Shown: one piece after another, positions 23,401 through 35,311 of the stretch
Position numbering within the stretch: position 1 is the stretch's first letter
Layout: each line of letters opens with the position of its first letter
Assembly (NCBI RefSeq): GCF_016808335.1
Contig: NC_053144.1
Span: 310,001-374,000, forward strand
Direction of reading: 5' to 3'
DNA: 64,000 nt
Source: Panicum virgatum
Taxonomy: Eukaryota > Streptophyta > Magnoliopsida > Poales > Poaceae
Notes under the pieces: generated by a model
Seen by the model: the letters and a program-made list of their open reading frames with translations, nothing else
What the model was told of the DNA's origin: nothing
Database searches by the model: none
Translations under genes and position numbers: made by a program

Positions 23401-25157
23401 TAACCAGAAATGCTGAGTACAGGAGAGGTCCACAGGTCACAATGAACAAGATCAAAGGCATGCGCAGCATGCGAAGAAGAAGAAGAAAAAAGAAGTCTAA
23501 CATGACGACCTAACTGGCATGTATGATAGAGGTGCTCAGCAGGAGTCCTAGTACATGGAACATTGGTACTACGACTGAGCTGAGCCAAAACGTCGCGGCC
23601 GGGGTGACCAAGCCGGCGGTGCCAGGTAGTGGAAGACGGCTTCGCGGCGAAAGCAGCAGACGAAGAAGAAGTCGAAGGTGAAGCAGCGGAAGCAGACGAA
23701 GGGTGTAAAGGGGTCCCGAGCTGTCACATCGGAGGAGTGGACGCCGGGAAGCCGAATCCTTCACAGTATGACCAGAAGAGTCAAATTTGATGGAACAGGA
23801 ATTATCAACAGTAAATTGGTGAATAGAAAGAAGGTTGTGAACCATCTGAGGAGCAACAAGAACATTAGGAAGACGAAAAGAGCCAGGAGCAAAACCCACG
23901 GCGGTGACAGAAAGGCAAGTCCCATCACCAACCATGATGGAAGAAAGACAAGAAGGGTGTGGGGGTCGGACAGAAGAGAGGATACCGGCATCAGGGGTGG
24001 TGTGGAAGGAGGCACCCGAGTCGGCGATCCACTCGGTGCTGACCGGCAGCATCAGCCCCATCATGCTGAAGGACTGCGCCAGAGCGGTCTGGTCCCACCC
24101 CCCAGGCCAGGTCGGCTACTGGCTGGGCTGAGCAAGCGGGGTTCAGGACGGCGCGAATAGGGGAGCAGTACCGGCGAACATGGCCGCTGGCTGGAGCTGA
24201 GGACAAGGCCCCTCCCCCGTTCCTAGAACAACCACATCGAGATGCGCCCTGACCATGGGTTGTTGAAGGATGGCCAGGGCGTACCTCCAAGGGCAGGGGC
24301 AGTAGCGGGAGCCGGAGCCGGAGCGCCCCGACGGCCCCCACCAGCACCGCCACCTTCACCAGAACCCCCAGAAGCAGGGCCACCAGTGCCACCACCACCT
24401 CACCCCCCACCCCCGCCGACGACGTCCACGCCCCCCCCCCCCCCACCTTCGATCTGCCCGGTGGGAGCAGCACCAAGGAGGGAGGTAGCAGGAGCGGCAG
24501 AGGAAGCCGGTGGAGCAGCAAAGAGCACGGAGGGGGTGGACGAGGACGATCCGGGCGTGAGACCCCTGGTGATCTACTCGAGAACGAGGTCGTCCTGAAC
24601 CTGCAGGAGGGGCGGTGTCGGCGGCTGGCTGCTTGCCCACAGCGGCCGCGACGCGATGGGCCGCAGCGGCGGCGGCGGCGGCCGGCGGCTGCAGCAGTGG
24701 CTGCAGGGGGCCGGCGGCGCCCCCTGCGCCCGCGCCCGCAGGGGCGGCAGCGGCGGGAGGGGAGGTCAGGGCCTGCAGTGGACCGGGATGAGGAGGAGGC
24801 GGGCCGCCCGCGCCGTGCCCCGCAGCAGCAGCCAGCGCAGCGGCGTAGGGCGCCCGTGGCGCGCCCAGGACAGAGGAGCCCGCACCCAGAGCAGGGGAGG
24901 AGCCCGCGCCCAGAGTAGAGGGAAGGGAAGAGAGCGGGGAAGGAGGAGAGGGAAGGGAGGGCGGCGCCGGTGGCCGGCCGGCCATGGTGCCGGCGGCGGC
25001 GGCGGCTGGGGGTGGGAGGAGGGTTAACCTAAGCAAATGATACCATGTAGGAGAATAATTGTGTCTATTCTTCCAAACTCTAGAAGGGTTGGCAATATAG
25101 TAGCTATACATGAGCCTCTAGATGGGCACCTATACATGGGCTCAATATACACTAACA
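20458..25157 (-). mobile_element. Degenerate Ty1/Copia retrotransposon with very short LTRs
   Basis: The two LTRs are only 112 bp (20458-20569 and 25046-25157) and differ at about 11 positions, so the insertion is old. The target duplication TATAT is perfect (20453-20457 and 25158-25162). Read on the minus strand, the 5' LTR is at the high end and is followed at once by TGGTATCA, the initiator-tRNA-Met primer site; a G-rich tract precedes the 3' LTR near 20570. The order gag, protease, integrase, reverse transcriptase, RNase H is that of Ty1/Copia. Frames are interrupted by stops and shifts, so the copy is not autonomous. Confidence 0.95.
21088..24985 (-). pseudogene. Copia gag-pol relic
   Basis: The likely gag start is the ATG at 24985, with an alanine/proline-rich low-complexity N-terminus. 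Fragments in order on the minus strand are: a protease-like stretch with WIADSGASFHTT in 23510-24064; integrase core text with HCDLW and VVVDDFSHYSW in 23295-23588; integrase C-terminal region in 22266-23078; reverse transcriptase in 21768-22220 (motif [11 protein letters not shown]); the YVDD active site at 21652-21663; and the RT/RNase H part with YTDADWAGC in 21088-21582. The pieces lie in different frames with stops between them. The normal role is replication and integration of the element through an RNA intermediate; this copy cannot make a full polyprotein. Confidence 0.9.
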
Positions 25158-25534
25158 TATATATTTGTGAGAAGCGCCTTCTTTGCATTGCCAGAGAAGA
25201 TTAAGGGAGAGCTGTGGCTTGAATTTTGGCCGGGATGAAACATCTAGCGTGCCTAATGAGTGGAGCTTGAGTTTCTTCTAGAGAGTTCGAATGCGGACTC
25301 TCTATGTAAAGTGTAAAGTTTTTTTTTGTTTATTCCAGTTTTATAATCTGAACTTTGCTCTTCCTTTTTAATACAACGCAACAGGCAGCTCTCCTACCGG
25401 TTCTTGTTTTTTTAAAAAAAGGCTTATATTTGTAGCTTGTTGATTAATTGTAGGTTTCGATCAGGTGCCTTGTGAGCGCGGCTGGATCGATTGATTGTTG
25501 GGAAGAGCTAGCTAGCTAGCAATTCCTTGTTGTT
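25158..25534. other. Flank between the Copia element and the dioxygenase 3' end
   Basis: This AT-rich stretch includes poly-T and poly-A runs and a GCTAGCTAGCTAGC motif near 25507. Part of it must be the dioxygenase 3' UTR on the minus strand. No gene or repeat boundary is visible. Confidence 0.4.
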
Positions 25535-26665
25535 TTAATTTGTTTGCTTGCAATTAGACGATGGGCCTGAAGATGGTGAGGGCAGCAGGCTGAAGCGGCC
25601 CAGCGCCGATCGGCCGTCGAGGCCCTTGTCCCTGTAGTGGGCGAGGAACTCCGCCACCGTGACGCTCCGGTACCGCGGCAGCGGAGGCTCGTTCTCATCA
25701 GTGGCGACGGCGATGGGCCCGTACGCCCTGGTGGACGCCGCGGCGCCGGTCGTCCTGAAGAAGCAGGCCACCGAGACCCGCGCGGCGGCCGGGCTCATGG
25801 CCACCACCCGGTGCTCCACGCTCTTGAACCTGTCGTTGGAGATGAGCTGCAGCAGGTCGCCGACGTTGACGACCAGCGCGCCGGGCCGCGGCGGCACATC
25901 CGCCCAGCGGCCGGCATGGAGGACCTGCAGGCCGCCGGCGCCGTCCTGCAGGAGCACCGTCAGGAAGCTGGGGTCCGAGTGCCTGGTGGTGCCCATGGTG
26001 AGGTGCGGCTCCGGGCAGGGCGGGTAGTAGTGGCAGGCGAGCACCATGCCGTCGAGGCAGCCGGCGTCGCGCTCCAGGTAGCCCGCGTGGAGGCCCAGGG
26101 CCTCCGACAGCAGCTCCAGCAGGCGGGCGCCCAGCCCCCGCAGCTGCCTGGTGTATTCGGGCACGACGGCCCTGCACGGCGGCGGCATCTCCTCCGGCGG
26201 CGCGGGCATCTCCAGGAAGAGCGTGTCGCGCCAGTTGGCCGCCGGCGACTGGAAGAGGTCGAAGTTGCTGTGGTACCTGACGCGCCTGGCGGGGTCCCTG
26301 GTGTAGTAGGGCCTCCTCGCCTCCGCGGGCTCCTCGTTGAAGCTCCTCACCGCCGCCAGCGTCTCGGCGAGGAGCTCGGCGGGCACGCCGTGGTTGACGA
26401 CCTGGAAGAAGCCAACGGTCTCGGCGGCCGCCCTGAGCAGGCCCACCAGCTGGTCAGGGTCAGGGCGGCCGAGGTCGACGACCGGGATTGCATCTGCATC
26501 TAATGTGGTGGTGGCGGAGGCGGAGGCGGCGTGGGGGTCGGGCGGGTGGCGGAAGATAGGCGGGACGGTGGCGATGCCCGCGTCGACGAGGCCCTTGACG
26601 CCGGCCTTGGTATCGTCGAAGGCCTTGAGCTGGCTGAGGCGGCCGCCGGAGTCGGAGTGCTCCAT
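25535..26665 (-). CDS. 2-oxoglutarate/Fe(II)-dependent dioxygenase, BX6/ACC-oxidase-homolog type
   Basis: A single uninterrupted frame encodes 376 residues, the usual length for the plant DOXC class. The N-terminal DIOX_N region covers about residues 58-160, with GFFQVVNHGV at 85-94. The C-terminal 2OG-Fe(II) oxygenase fold covers about 205-305 with the iron ligands H229, D231 (TRHSDPSF) and H285 (VEHRVV), and R296-S298 (RVS) for 2-oxoglutarate. The opening words LKAFDDTKAGVKGLVDAG mark the subgroup containing maize BX6, deacetoxyvindoline 4-hydroxylase and the so-called ACC oxidase homologs. It therefore probably hydroxylates a specialised metabolite in the cytosol; it lacks grounds to be called a true ACC oxidase. 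The substrate cannot be read from sequence. All catalytic residues are present and nothing looks broken. Related grass genes often have an intron; none is needed here. Confidence 0.92.
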   Translation of the reverse strand: MEHSDSGGRLSQLKAFDDTKAGVKGLVDAGIATVPPIFRHPPDPHAASASATTTLDADAIPVVDLGRPDPDQLVGLLRAAAETVGFFQVVNHGVPAELLAETLAAVRSFNEEPAEARRPYYTRDPARRVRYHSNFDLFQSPAANWRDTLFLEMPAPPEEMPPPCRAVVPEYTRQLRGLGARLLELLSEALGLHAGYLERDAGCLDGMVLACHYYPPCPEPHLTMGTTRHSDPSFLTVLLQDGAGGLQVLHAGRWADVPPRPGALVVNVGDLLQLISNDRFKSVEHRVVAMSPAAARVSVACFFRTTGAAASTRAYGPIAVATDENEPPLPRYRSVTVAEFLAHYRDKGLDGRSALGRFSLLPSPSSGPSSNCKQTN

Positions 26666-27272
26666 TATTCGGTTGGTGGTTGGTACTGCTGCTACTGACT
26701 ACTACTTGTGCCTAAGTAGTGTAGTGCTCCATGATTCGGCCATAGGAGGAGGGCGTGGCGTGGACATGGTTGCGTCCATGCAAACTTTGTGGTGCCTGCT
26801 TGCTTCAGTTTTGCACGCATGCACTTCCTCCGATCCACACCGTACACCCCGGATGGTCCTCTGCAACTCTTCCCTGACGTGTGGGCTCGCGTGATGTTGG
26901 ACCCAAATGTCGGTGAGGGAGAGTTCCTCCGTATTAATACTCTCAAAAATTAAAAAAAAAACATTTTGAATCTTCCAGCAAATTAATCCAGAGCTAATTA
27001 ATAGGAGGACCAGAAACCGTAATCGTGCAAAAATGCTCATGCTAGGACAGTTTTCTTTCTATTCATAGTATTTGGGTACCTAGATGCGTAGCAGCAGAAT
27101 TGATAAATTGATAACATCACCCACGTGAATGGGGTTCAAGTTAAAAAATATATAAATCTTAAATTGCACATCCAAATCAAATTCCAATCACATCATCATA
27201 TTTCTGGATAATATTTAAAAAATATCTTTTTTTATAATGCTAAAATGTTTTGACAACTAAGAGCAATTACCT

Positions 27273-27329
<57 letters not shown>

Positions 27330-28180
27330 GAACAAATTCTTCGAACAAAACATTAAAAATGATGAACAAATAATAATAGTACACAGCAAATAACAAAAGA
27401 AAATGTAGGCACCTAACTTATCAATAGCAACCGTTGGTAAATATGGGTGAGCTGCATCATTTTAATAAACTTGTACCACGGTTTTAATTATAAAGGTTTC
27501 CAATGCAAACTCTCAAATCATTTATTTATGTCCCTAAACCATGTTAAGTGGTCCACCTAACATCCCAAACACGTCGTGCGAGCTTCTGACGCCAACATAG
27601 TATGTCACGTTGCAAACATATAAAAAACTTGTAATTAGTGTCATCCTTCACTTCTAGGTCCCTCAACGCCTCGCTCGCACTCCCATTTTTCCCCTTCCTC
27701 TCCTGCTCAGACAAGGACGAGTTGTCGAGCCGAGCTTGCTGGCCAAATCCGTCAGCTACCGGTCTTTCCCGTCTGATTCCTCTTGCAAGCATCCTTCCCA
27801 CTTGCTCCTTCACCGCCAGCCCCACCATTTCGTCCGCTCCCCCAAAGTTTTCTTTCTTTATTTTAAAAATTTATCTAAGTTATGGATAAATAGGATATAT
27901 TGGAAATATCATACCAAATTCAGAAGAAATTCAAATTATCTAAAAAAAATCATAGAATTTGACTTGAAATTATTTCTAATCTATTCAACATCATTAGTTC
28001 ACAGATGAAGACAAGAATAAAATATTGTGAGTGCGGCGAAGGAGTCGCTATACAAAGAGCGTGTCAAAGGGCGCGGGTGCGAGCTCAGCGCAAAGAGGTC
28101 GAGCATGGCATCCGTGGCCGGCGTGGGGAGGGAAACTTGAGCACAGAGAGAGTTCGTCGGCCGGGGACCGGAAAGTCAAG
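26666..28180. other. Upstream region of the dioxygenase gene and AT-rich spacer
   Basis: The region just above 26666 is the dioxygenase promoter and 5' UTR on the minus strand. An alternating TA microsatellite of about 48 bp lies at 27279-27326. Sequence around 27540-27850 is more GC-rich but has no convincing coding frame. No further repeat boundary was recognised. Confidence 0.4.
27279..27326. repeat. TA microsatellite
   Basis: An uninterrupted alternating AT/TA tract of about 48 bp is self-complementary and prone to length change. Confidence 0.95.
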
Positions 28181-28186
28181 CCACCA

Positions 28187-31100
28187 ATGCCTCCCGACGC
28201 CCAGGACGCGCCCGGAAGCACCGGCCTCGCTGCGACGGCGGCCCCGGCGGTGGCGGCGACCAAGACGGACTACTTCCGCGTAGGCACTGTGAGAACCGCC
28301 CAATTTGATACTATTTTAAACGAATCGCCGGTCATTATCATCCAGATGAGAGTTAACACGTGTTTACCGGAGAGCGTGACACGTGTTATCCCTAATCTAG
28401 AGACACGAACAACCGACACGTCATTCATTCAAAATAATATCAAATCCGGTAGTCCCGGTATGTGCTCCAACATACGCCCAGGATCAGCATATGCACATAC
28501 CGTTTACAATCGAATACATCGCCAAAAATTCACAAAGAGCAATTTTACACACTTAATATTACAAATTCAATATAGGTGGGTTTCAAACTTTACTTACAAG
28601 CCTTGGGCTCACGAAAGTCATATTAAACAGAAACATAAAGTTTATTGCATTTTCATGCTCTCACGAAACTCGATTACGATAAAGACTTACTAAAGTAATG
28701 ACGCCTTGCTCAAGGACATCATTACAGCCACCACAACCTACTCTTCCCCCGCGTTTGGATCAGCGGGGTAGAAGTGGCCAAATACCACTTCTGGCTCACC
28801 TGCAACTAGGTTTAGAAAGCACCCTGAATACAAAAGGTACTCCGCAAGACTTACGCGATTAAATAAACAAGGATCATGCAATGACTCAAGTAAAAGCCTT
28901 AAGGTTAAGTAATTATTACATAAGCATTAGCTCTCTATACTATCACCTATCAAAATTGATTAATATTGCCCAAACCCCTAAACAATTTTAGTACATTAAG
29001 AGTATACAAAAATAATGAGGCACAGAGGTGCCATGAACCATCTCCATCATAACCGAAACTTTCTACGAAGAGTTCAACGGACAAAGAGCTTGCTCATAAC
29101 CGAGAGCGCGGCAATTCGAATTGATTATAACCTTACAAGGGTGTACTACTTTACCCACACGATGCAAGGACCATGCGACTCACCCAACCCGCTAAAGTTG
29201 GATAAGAGGGTACTCGCGTCAACCGTTCCCAACATGGCTCGATCATTGAAATCTTCACACCTAGCTTACGCGTAGAGACTTAGTTTCCACCGGGGACATC
29301 TCTAAACTTTCCTACACATAGGTCCACCCGGGGACACCTCTAAGCATCTCTGCATAGCCCTTGGCCACGTATCTAGGACTGTACATCAATGATCAAGTCA
29401 AGGAAGGTAATTGGCTTATCCGTTCCATTATATTGGATATGTGGTAGCACGGAAATGTGCTCAAAGCCGACGTCATCCACGAACGGTCCTTAAACGATCC
29501 AAGCAGAATATGCCCATGTGACTCCATTCACTAGGCCCTACCATTCCGCTCGAATCTCGATACTACCAACCTCTTAACAAACCGACCGAACCAGTGCGAT
29601 CAAGGGTAAACGGTAAATGTGATCCTCCAAACTGTTCCTGTCTAGCGAGCAATAGGAGTACTCTAAGCAGGGCTAAGCATCTAGTCAAGTTAAGTAATTA
29701 ACTAACTAACTAGTGCCAAGAATACGGATAAACAAATCAAGGAAAGGTAATGCATGGAAGCAGGTACAAGAGTGCAATACATACATACTATATATAACCC
29801 AACATTACCCGGTGAGATAACTAACTAACTCAGATTAAATAGGAGTAAGGAATCATGCTTAGCTGCTTGCCTGGGTTAACTTCAGACTCGACCACGAACG
29901 GGATTCCGGGTTCAGGCTCCACGGACTCGGCGGGTTCCACGGGTTCAACCTCCGGCGGTTCGGTCACTAAAATGTATGAATGCGATGCAAGAATTAAGAA
30001 ACGAACTTAACAACAAGCATAAATCAAGGAAACAATTTGAGCATGCAGAGGACAATGCAAAGAACTCATGAAAATTGGTTGTGCAGCAAAAGCATTTTCC
30101 TACAATTAAACATAAATATTTTTATTTTCAGCCACTCTAAACAAAGTAAATCAGAAGAGGAATGCAAACTAAACTAAACAAATCCAAGAAAATTATCTTA
30201 GATACTAGGTATGAAAACAAAGCTAACAAAACTAGTTTTGCTATTTTATCACTTTCCAGCAAGAAGTTCAAGAATAAACCATTTTCAGACAAAGTATAAG
30301 AAAACAAGCTAAAACTTTAATAAACAGCAAGGAAGCATGCGAACAAGTTGCACCACTGAAAACTACACCTCACAATGAGTCTAAAAAAATTTAATTTGAT
30401 ATTTTTCTAGCAATACACAAATAACCAAGCATTAAACTCACTTTTGCAAGATAAAACTATAGATAAATCTACATAAAAGTAACATGCACAACAATATTTT
30501 TCCTAAGTAGATCTCAGATAGAGGAATCCAACAAAATAAGTTTCAGAATTTTTGGAGCTATACATGAATTTCTATGGATTTTGCAAAATTGCAAAAATAT
30601 AAACCCTAAGAAAACCCTAGCAAAATGCTAGGTGCACCCAGCCGGCCAGCACAGCAGCTGACAGCAGGGCCCACGGGCCAGCGGCCCACCCAGGCTGGGT
30701 CAAGGCTCAGCGCCCGCCTTGACCCGCCCAGGAGCGCGGCCACGGCGCGCCGTGGGCGCGGCCACCGCGCAGCCTGCGCGCGCGTGGCGCGACGCGGCGG
30801 CGCCGGCGGACGGCGGCGGCGCGAGGCGGGGCCGGAGCGGCCAGGGGGAGGCGCGCACGGGGAGAAGGAGGTGACGGCGAGCCTCACCGATGGGTTGGAT
30901 GGCGGAGAACGGCGGTGGACGGGCGGCGCGACGGCGTCCAGCGGTGGTGGCGACGGGGCTCCGCCGGGGTGCCTGCACGACGAGGGAGGAGGGGATTTGA
31001 GGGCCGGAATCGGTCGCAGGGAGGTAGGAGATGCTCCCCGCGAGAGAAATCGAAGGGAGGCTCACCGGAGCGGGTGAATCGCGGCGGCGAGCGGCGGCGG

Positions 31101-31720
31101 AACGACTTGGGGCGGCGGTAACGGAGAGTCGGGCTAGGATTTGAGGTGGGGAACGGGGACCGGCCTCGACGCGGATAAGGAGAGGGGGCGAGGGAAGAGG
31201 GAAGGGGCGGCACGGGACACGACGATGGCCGGCACGTGGCCCGAGAATGGACGCCGGCGGCGACGACGCGTGCGTCCGCGGCGCCGAGCAGAACAGGGGA
31301 AGGAGAGGGTGGATGGGCTGACAGGTGGAGGCCGGCGGGGGATTTTCTTTTTCTTCTTTTTTTTTCTCAGGGCTGTGACAGGCACCTGCTCCGTCAGTGT
31401 GGGCCCCGTCGGGTAGCGACAGCAAGTCGACGCTGCTCTCCATCCTCGGCGGCCGAGGTCCTGGCATTCGGTCGCCTGCCTTGCCGCGGCTTGCAGCACC
31501 GTTCGGGGTTTGCAGCGCAGGACGACACGTGCTCCACCCGCACCTCGCCATGCGGGAGACGCTAGATCGTCTGCGACATCTGTGCCTGCCCCACGCCGTG
31601 CCACTGCCGAGGCCGTGATCGCCGAGCTGGGCCTCGCCGACACCGCCGTGGACGGTGTGTCCGGCAGCGTGTGCAAGTGCGTCAGCATCGGGCCGGCCTT
31701 CCCTCCCTACCTCTCTCTGC
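28187..31720 (+). pseudogene. ABCG-type half transporter pseudogene, split by a solo LTR
   Basis: The part after the LTR (31386-31720) keeps degraded landmarks of an ABCG nucleotide-binding domain in three different frames. They are a Walker A relic SGSDSKSTLLSILGGRG (canonical SGSGKST), then FAAQDD, then VLHPHLAMRETL, then VIAELGLADTAV with a signature relic VSGSVCKCVSIG (canonical VSGGERKRVSIG). The frame changes between these words show frameshifts. The part before the LTR (28187-28287) continues directly into it once one copy of the duplicated GGCAC is removed. Membrane-spanning segments were not found downstream. Family members export lipids, hormones or other compounds across membranes; this copy is non-functional. 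Confidence 0.72.
28288..31380 (-). mobile_element. Solo LTR of a Gypsy element (about 3.1 kb)
   Basis: Read on the minus strand it starts TGTCACAGCC and ends GGCGGTTCTCACA. It is flanked by a perfect 5-bp duplication, GGCAC, at 28283-28287 and 31381-31385. A single long LTR with no second copy, primer site or pol in the window is a solo LTR made by recombination between two LTRs. The TGT...ACA ends and multi-kilobase length fit the Del/Tekay-like chromovirus group of grasses; that assignment is an inference. The GC-rich end (30600-31380) yields long open frames with no recognisable protein. Confidence 0.9.
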
Positions 31721-31729
31721 GCTGCAGCC

Positions 31730-34700
31730 ACGTGCATGCATAGGCGACGAGGAGAACGGACGCAGGCGCCCGCCCGGTCAGTGCACAGGACTACAGGAGG
31801 GAGGCGGTGGGCTGGTGAGGAGCAGGAAGGGAGGTAGGTGACGAACCTATCTAGGAGCAAGGCAACAAGGAGCGAATGGGAATGGGAATGGGAGAAGATA
31901 AATATTTCGTTTTCGATAAAGAGAGAGCTTTACTAATTACTCAAATACAAAATTACAATCATAGCAATTAATTGCGGCTCAACACATGTCGGAGCTCGGT
32001 TGCGCCTTACCGCACTATGAAACAACCGCTTTGCGTGCTGTGCAAGCTCATGTGCTTCTGCTCTCTTTACATGATGAAAGCAATTGCTCTCTCTTCATCT
32101 TTGGGATCGGAGAAGATAAAGATAACATCATTTTTTTTAATGTGTTCCAGCATGGTGCTACGTGGCTTTGGATGCTCGCGTGGTGTGTGTTTGGGATCTA
32201 AGATGGACCCTGTAGCACGGTTTAGAGATTCAAATACACGTTTTCCATGTGTTAGAGACCTAAATGAACTAGGCGGGACAAATTTCGAGACCTGCGGTGT
32301 ATTTTAATTTTTTTTTATTCTGAACCTATCCATTTTGTTTGTACTATTTAGATAAAACAATGTGTGTATGCATGCAATCAAATATAAAATGGTGACATCA
32401 CAAAAATATTTGAAGTAAAAAAAATATAAGCCACGAACCGAGCATCCAAATTGCTCATAACAAGATCTTCAAAATAATAGCACACTTGACTATTTTTAGA
32501 AGAATTTTTGAAGTATATTTTTTCAAATTGAAGATGTTCTACGAGATATAGACACTTGGAACATATAAATTAGTGGAACAAAAAAAATATACCAAGAATA
32601 AATTGTACGAACTTATGAAAAAAATACACTCAGAATAAATTATACATACTCATAACAAAACAAATGTACATATAGAACTAATAATATGTACTCACAAAAT
32701 AAAGAGATATATATATATATATATTTGGAATAAATTATATAAACTCTCAAAATATAGATGCACTTTAAACAAATTATATAACCTTAAGGAACAAAAATAT
32801 ATATACATGAAACTCAGAAAATAAAGATATATACACCTGAAATAAATTATATCAACTTATGGAACCAAAATTGTAGACCTAAAATAAATAAATGTGATAA
32901 GAAATACATCAACAAAGGGAGAAAAACATTAGATAGGAAATAAAGTGAGAACCAACTAAAACGAGAGACAAAGAAGAAGATAATGGAAAAAAAGAGACGT
33001 CAAGTATTAATGTATTTTTATCATTCTCACACTTAAATTACTGAAATAATGAAAATGAAAAATATGGGGATAGAAATAAATTATAAAAAAATCTGAATAC
33101 ACTATATAAACATTATATACTAACAATAGAACAATTACAAAAAGAAAGAATAGGAAACAATATGAAAAAGGAATACATTTTTCTAGCAGAGGAAAAATTA
33201 TCTATAAAATAATTAGAAACAACATTAAAAATAAAAGTAGAAAGGAAAATAAATAAGAGAGAAGAACCCAAAGGAAGAAGAAGAAAAGAAAATAGAAGAG
33301 GAGCGACTGCAGGCCCAGCACGCATATGTTTAGAGGGAAAAAAAAGTATGCAGGCAGTAGAAGAAGAAGAAGAAAAAAGCTGAAAAAAGCATACAAAATA
33401 CGTACAGAGACAGAGAGGAGCACGGAGCGCAGATGCCAGAGAGAAAAAAGAAGAGAAGCACAGGAGCGCATGCATGCACACACGAATAGAGCGTGGGCCG
33501 CCAACATCTGGTGTGAGAGAAAATAATATAAGCCGTCCAATTGGAAAAGTTAACTTTTCTAATTTACGCCTGGTTCAGGTCATGTGATCAGAATTTGTAA
33601 CAGCGTGCGATGTATACTCGTGCCGCTATGGTGCCTAGTTTGGCAGCGATTCAAAACAGCCCCTTGTAAACTATACTCCAGTGAAGATGGCACGCACGAA
33701 CTGCACAGGAATGAATGAGAAAAGGAAAACAAATAAAAACAACATAGCCCTATCAAAACAGTAAGCAAGAATGCATTATTAATTGCACAGCATGCTAACA
33801 CTGTTATATTTATTTACAAAAAAGAGTAGCTAGAGAGCATAAACAATAACAGCAAGGCTTATAATTTAGGGTTTATATTAGTGCCACGTCAATTACAACC
33901 TACTTAACAGCCAACTCGTATATAATAGTTCATTGCTGATATAGGTTCCATCATTAAAATAGGGCTCACCTCATCCCCTCGTACATTATCTTGGAATCTG
34001 TCTCCGCTAGTTGCAAACTTGCAGCTTATTTTTCCTCTCTATCTTAGTATTAATGTAATGTGGCACATCATACAACCTGCTTACGTGGTTTTATAATATT
34101 TACTCTAGAGGGCAAGCTAGACAAGAGGCGGCTATACCAGGTGCTCTGCATGCCATCGCCGTCGATGCATGCAAAACCCAAGCAATTATAATATACTTGA
34201 GCTAGCTATACCAACTTGGCTTCATTAAAAAGGCTAAGCTAGCTAATACTACGTACTAAGTACTAGTCATCGATCCAGCGTGTTAGAGCACGTGCTGTTT
34301 GTATAGAGTCAGGTGATTGCTAGGTAGAGTAGTACTAGCTAGCAAGACTGAACGTTGACCAAAAAGGCAGGCAAGGGTCCAATATAATGCAACCCACAAG
34401 TAGATGGAATGATGACTGCCTAACCACCTTTATTTACGCTCAGATGCAATGGACACATGTTGATGGTTACCTGGCGGCTTAGCTTACTTGTCAAACCCTG
34501 CGTGCCTTGGATCTTCCCTTTTTTTTTATATATATAGGATATATCGATCGATGGGCGTCAGCTACGCACTGCAGGTGCAATGCATCTCGATGGTCGTCAG
34601 ACCATTTACTGTATAGCTATCTAGATACTAGATAGTGATCTGATACCCCTCTTTTCTTTACATAGTCGCGCATGGTGACATTCACTCACGTGCGCCTTTC

Positions 34701-35280
34701 ACTGTTTATCGATCATCTCGTATCATATATAATCTATTAATCTCACTTATTAGACATGCTAGCTATTGGCCTATTGCCATGTATATCATCCCCCCTTTAT
34801 TTTTATTGCCATATCATAATTTCGTATGTACTGATTAATTAATAACAACAAGGTGGAAATATGCAGACCATAAATCTTGCAACTACGCAATTTATGGACC
34901 TCAAATTCAGATTAGAGTAACTTGAAAATAATATGATTGACACAGCTCTTTCATTAAGAAAATATCTCATATAAAAAAAGAAATGAGGTAGAATTTGTTT
35001 TGGATTTATGGGTTATACAGAAGAAAAATAAGAAAACCAGAGATTATGTTGAATTTCAAGTATTTAGTTTCACCAATAACAGAGGTTATGTGGAATTACA
35101 TTATTACATAGAAATAAATAAAGTTTTTTAGTTGAACAAAGACTTTTGGATCAACAGTCAGTTGGATGTTGGTTTCATTATTACTAGTAGGGAACCAGCT
35201 AGCGGGCCTAATTAAACGAAACAATTAGAAGCAAATACAAATAAATAATAATTTTCTGGCTCCGGCGGGCGAGCACTAGT
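31730..35280. other. AT-rich intergenic DNA
   Basis: I see no gene in this 3.5-kb stretch. Between 32330 and 33150 it is very AT-rich, with degenerate repeats of the words AATAAATTATA and ACTCA and a short TA tract at about 32708-32725. Around 31905-31990 the minus strand reads like the decayed 3' tail of a grass LINE (a GCTCTCTCTTTATCG word before an A-rich end), but no reverse transcriptase frame is clear. The last 100 bp are the proximal promoter of the ERF gene. Confidence 0.5.
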
Positions 35281-35287
35281 ATTCTAT

Positions 35288-35297
35288 CTATAAAAGG
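35288..35297 (+). promoter_or_regulatory. TATA box of the ERF gene
   Basis: CTATAAAAGG is a strong plant TATA box. It lies only about 20 bp before the first in-frame ATG (35312), so a start site at the usual distance of 25-35 bp would fall at or after that ATG. This makes the next in-frame ATG at 35327 a plausible real start. Confidence 0.75.
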
Positions 35298-35311
35298 AGG
35301 GGTGATCGAGC

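Noticed and set aside
22833..23513. 226-codon + strand frame inside the Copia element
   Set aside because: It is opposite the integrase region of the minus-strand pol and has no domain of its own.
25637..26503. 288-codon + strand frame opposite the dioxygenase
   Set aside because: It is the antisense of a GC-rich gene whose minus-strand product has all the catalytic residues.
30700..31860. 386-codon minus-strand frame in and beside the solo LTR
   Set aside because: GC-rich low-complexity text that crosses the LTR border and the ABCG relic; no known domain.
31905..32280. Possible LINE 3' end on the minus strand
   Set aside because: Only the tail-like words fit; a reverse transcriptase frame could not be followed, so it is not called as an element.
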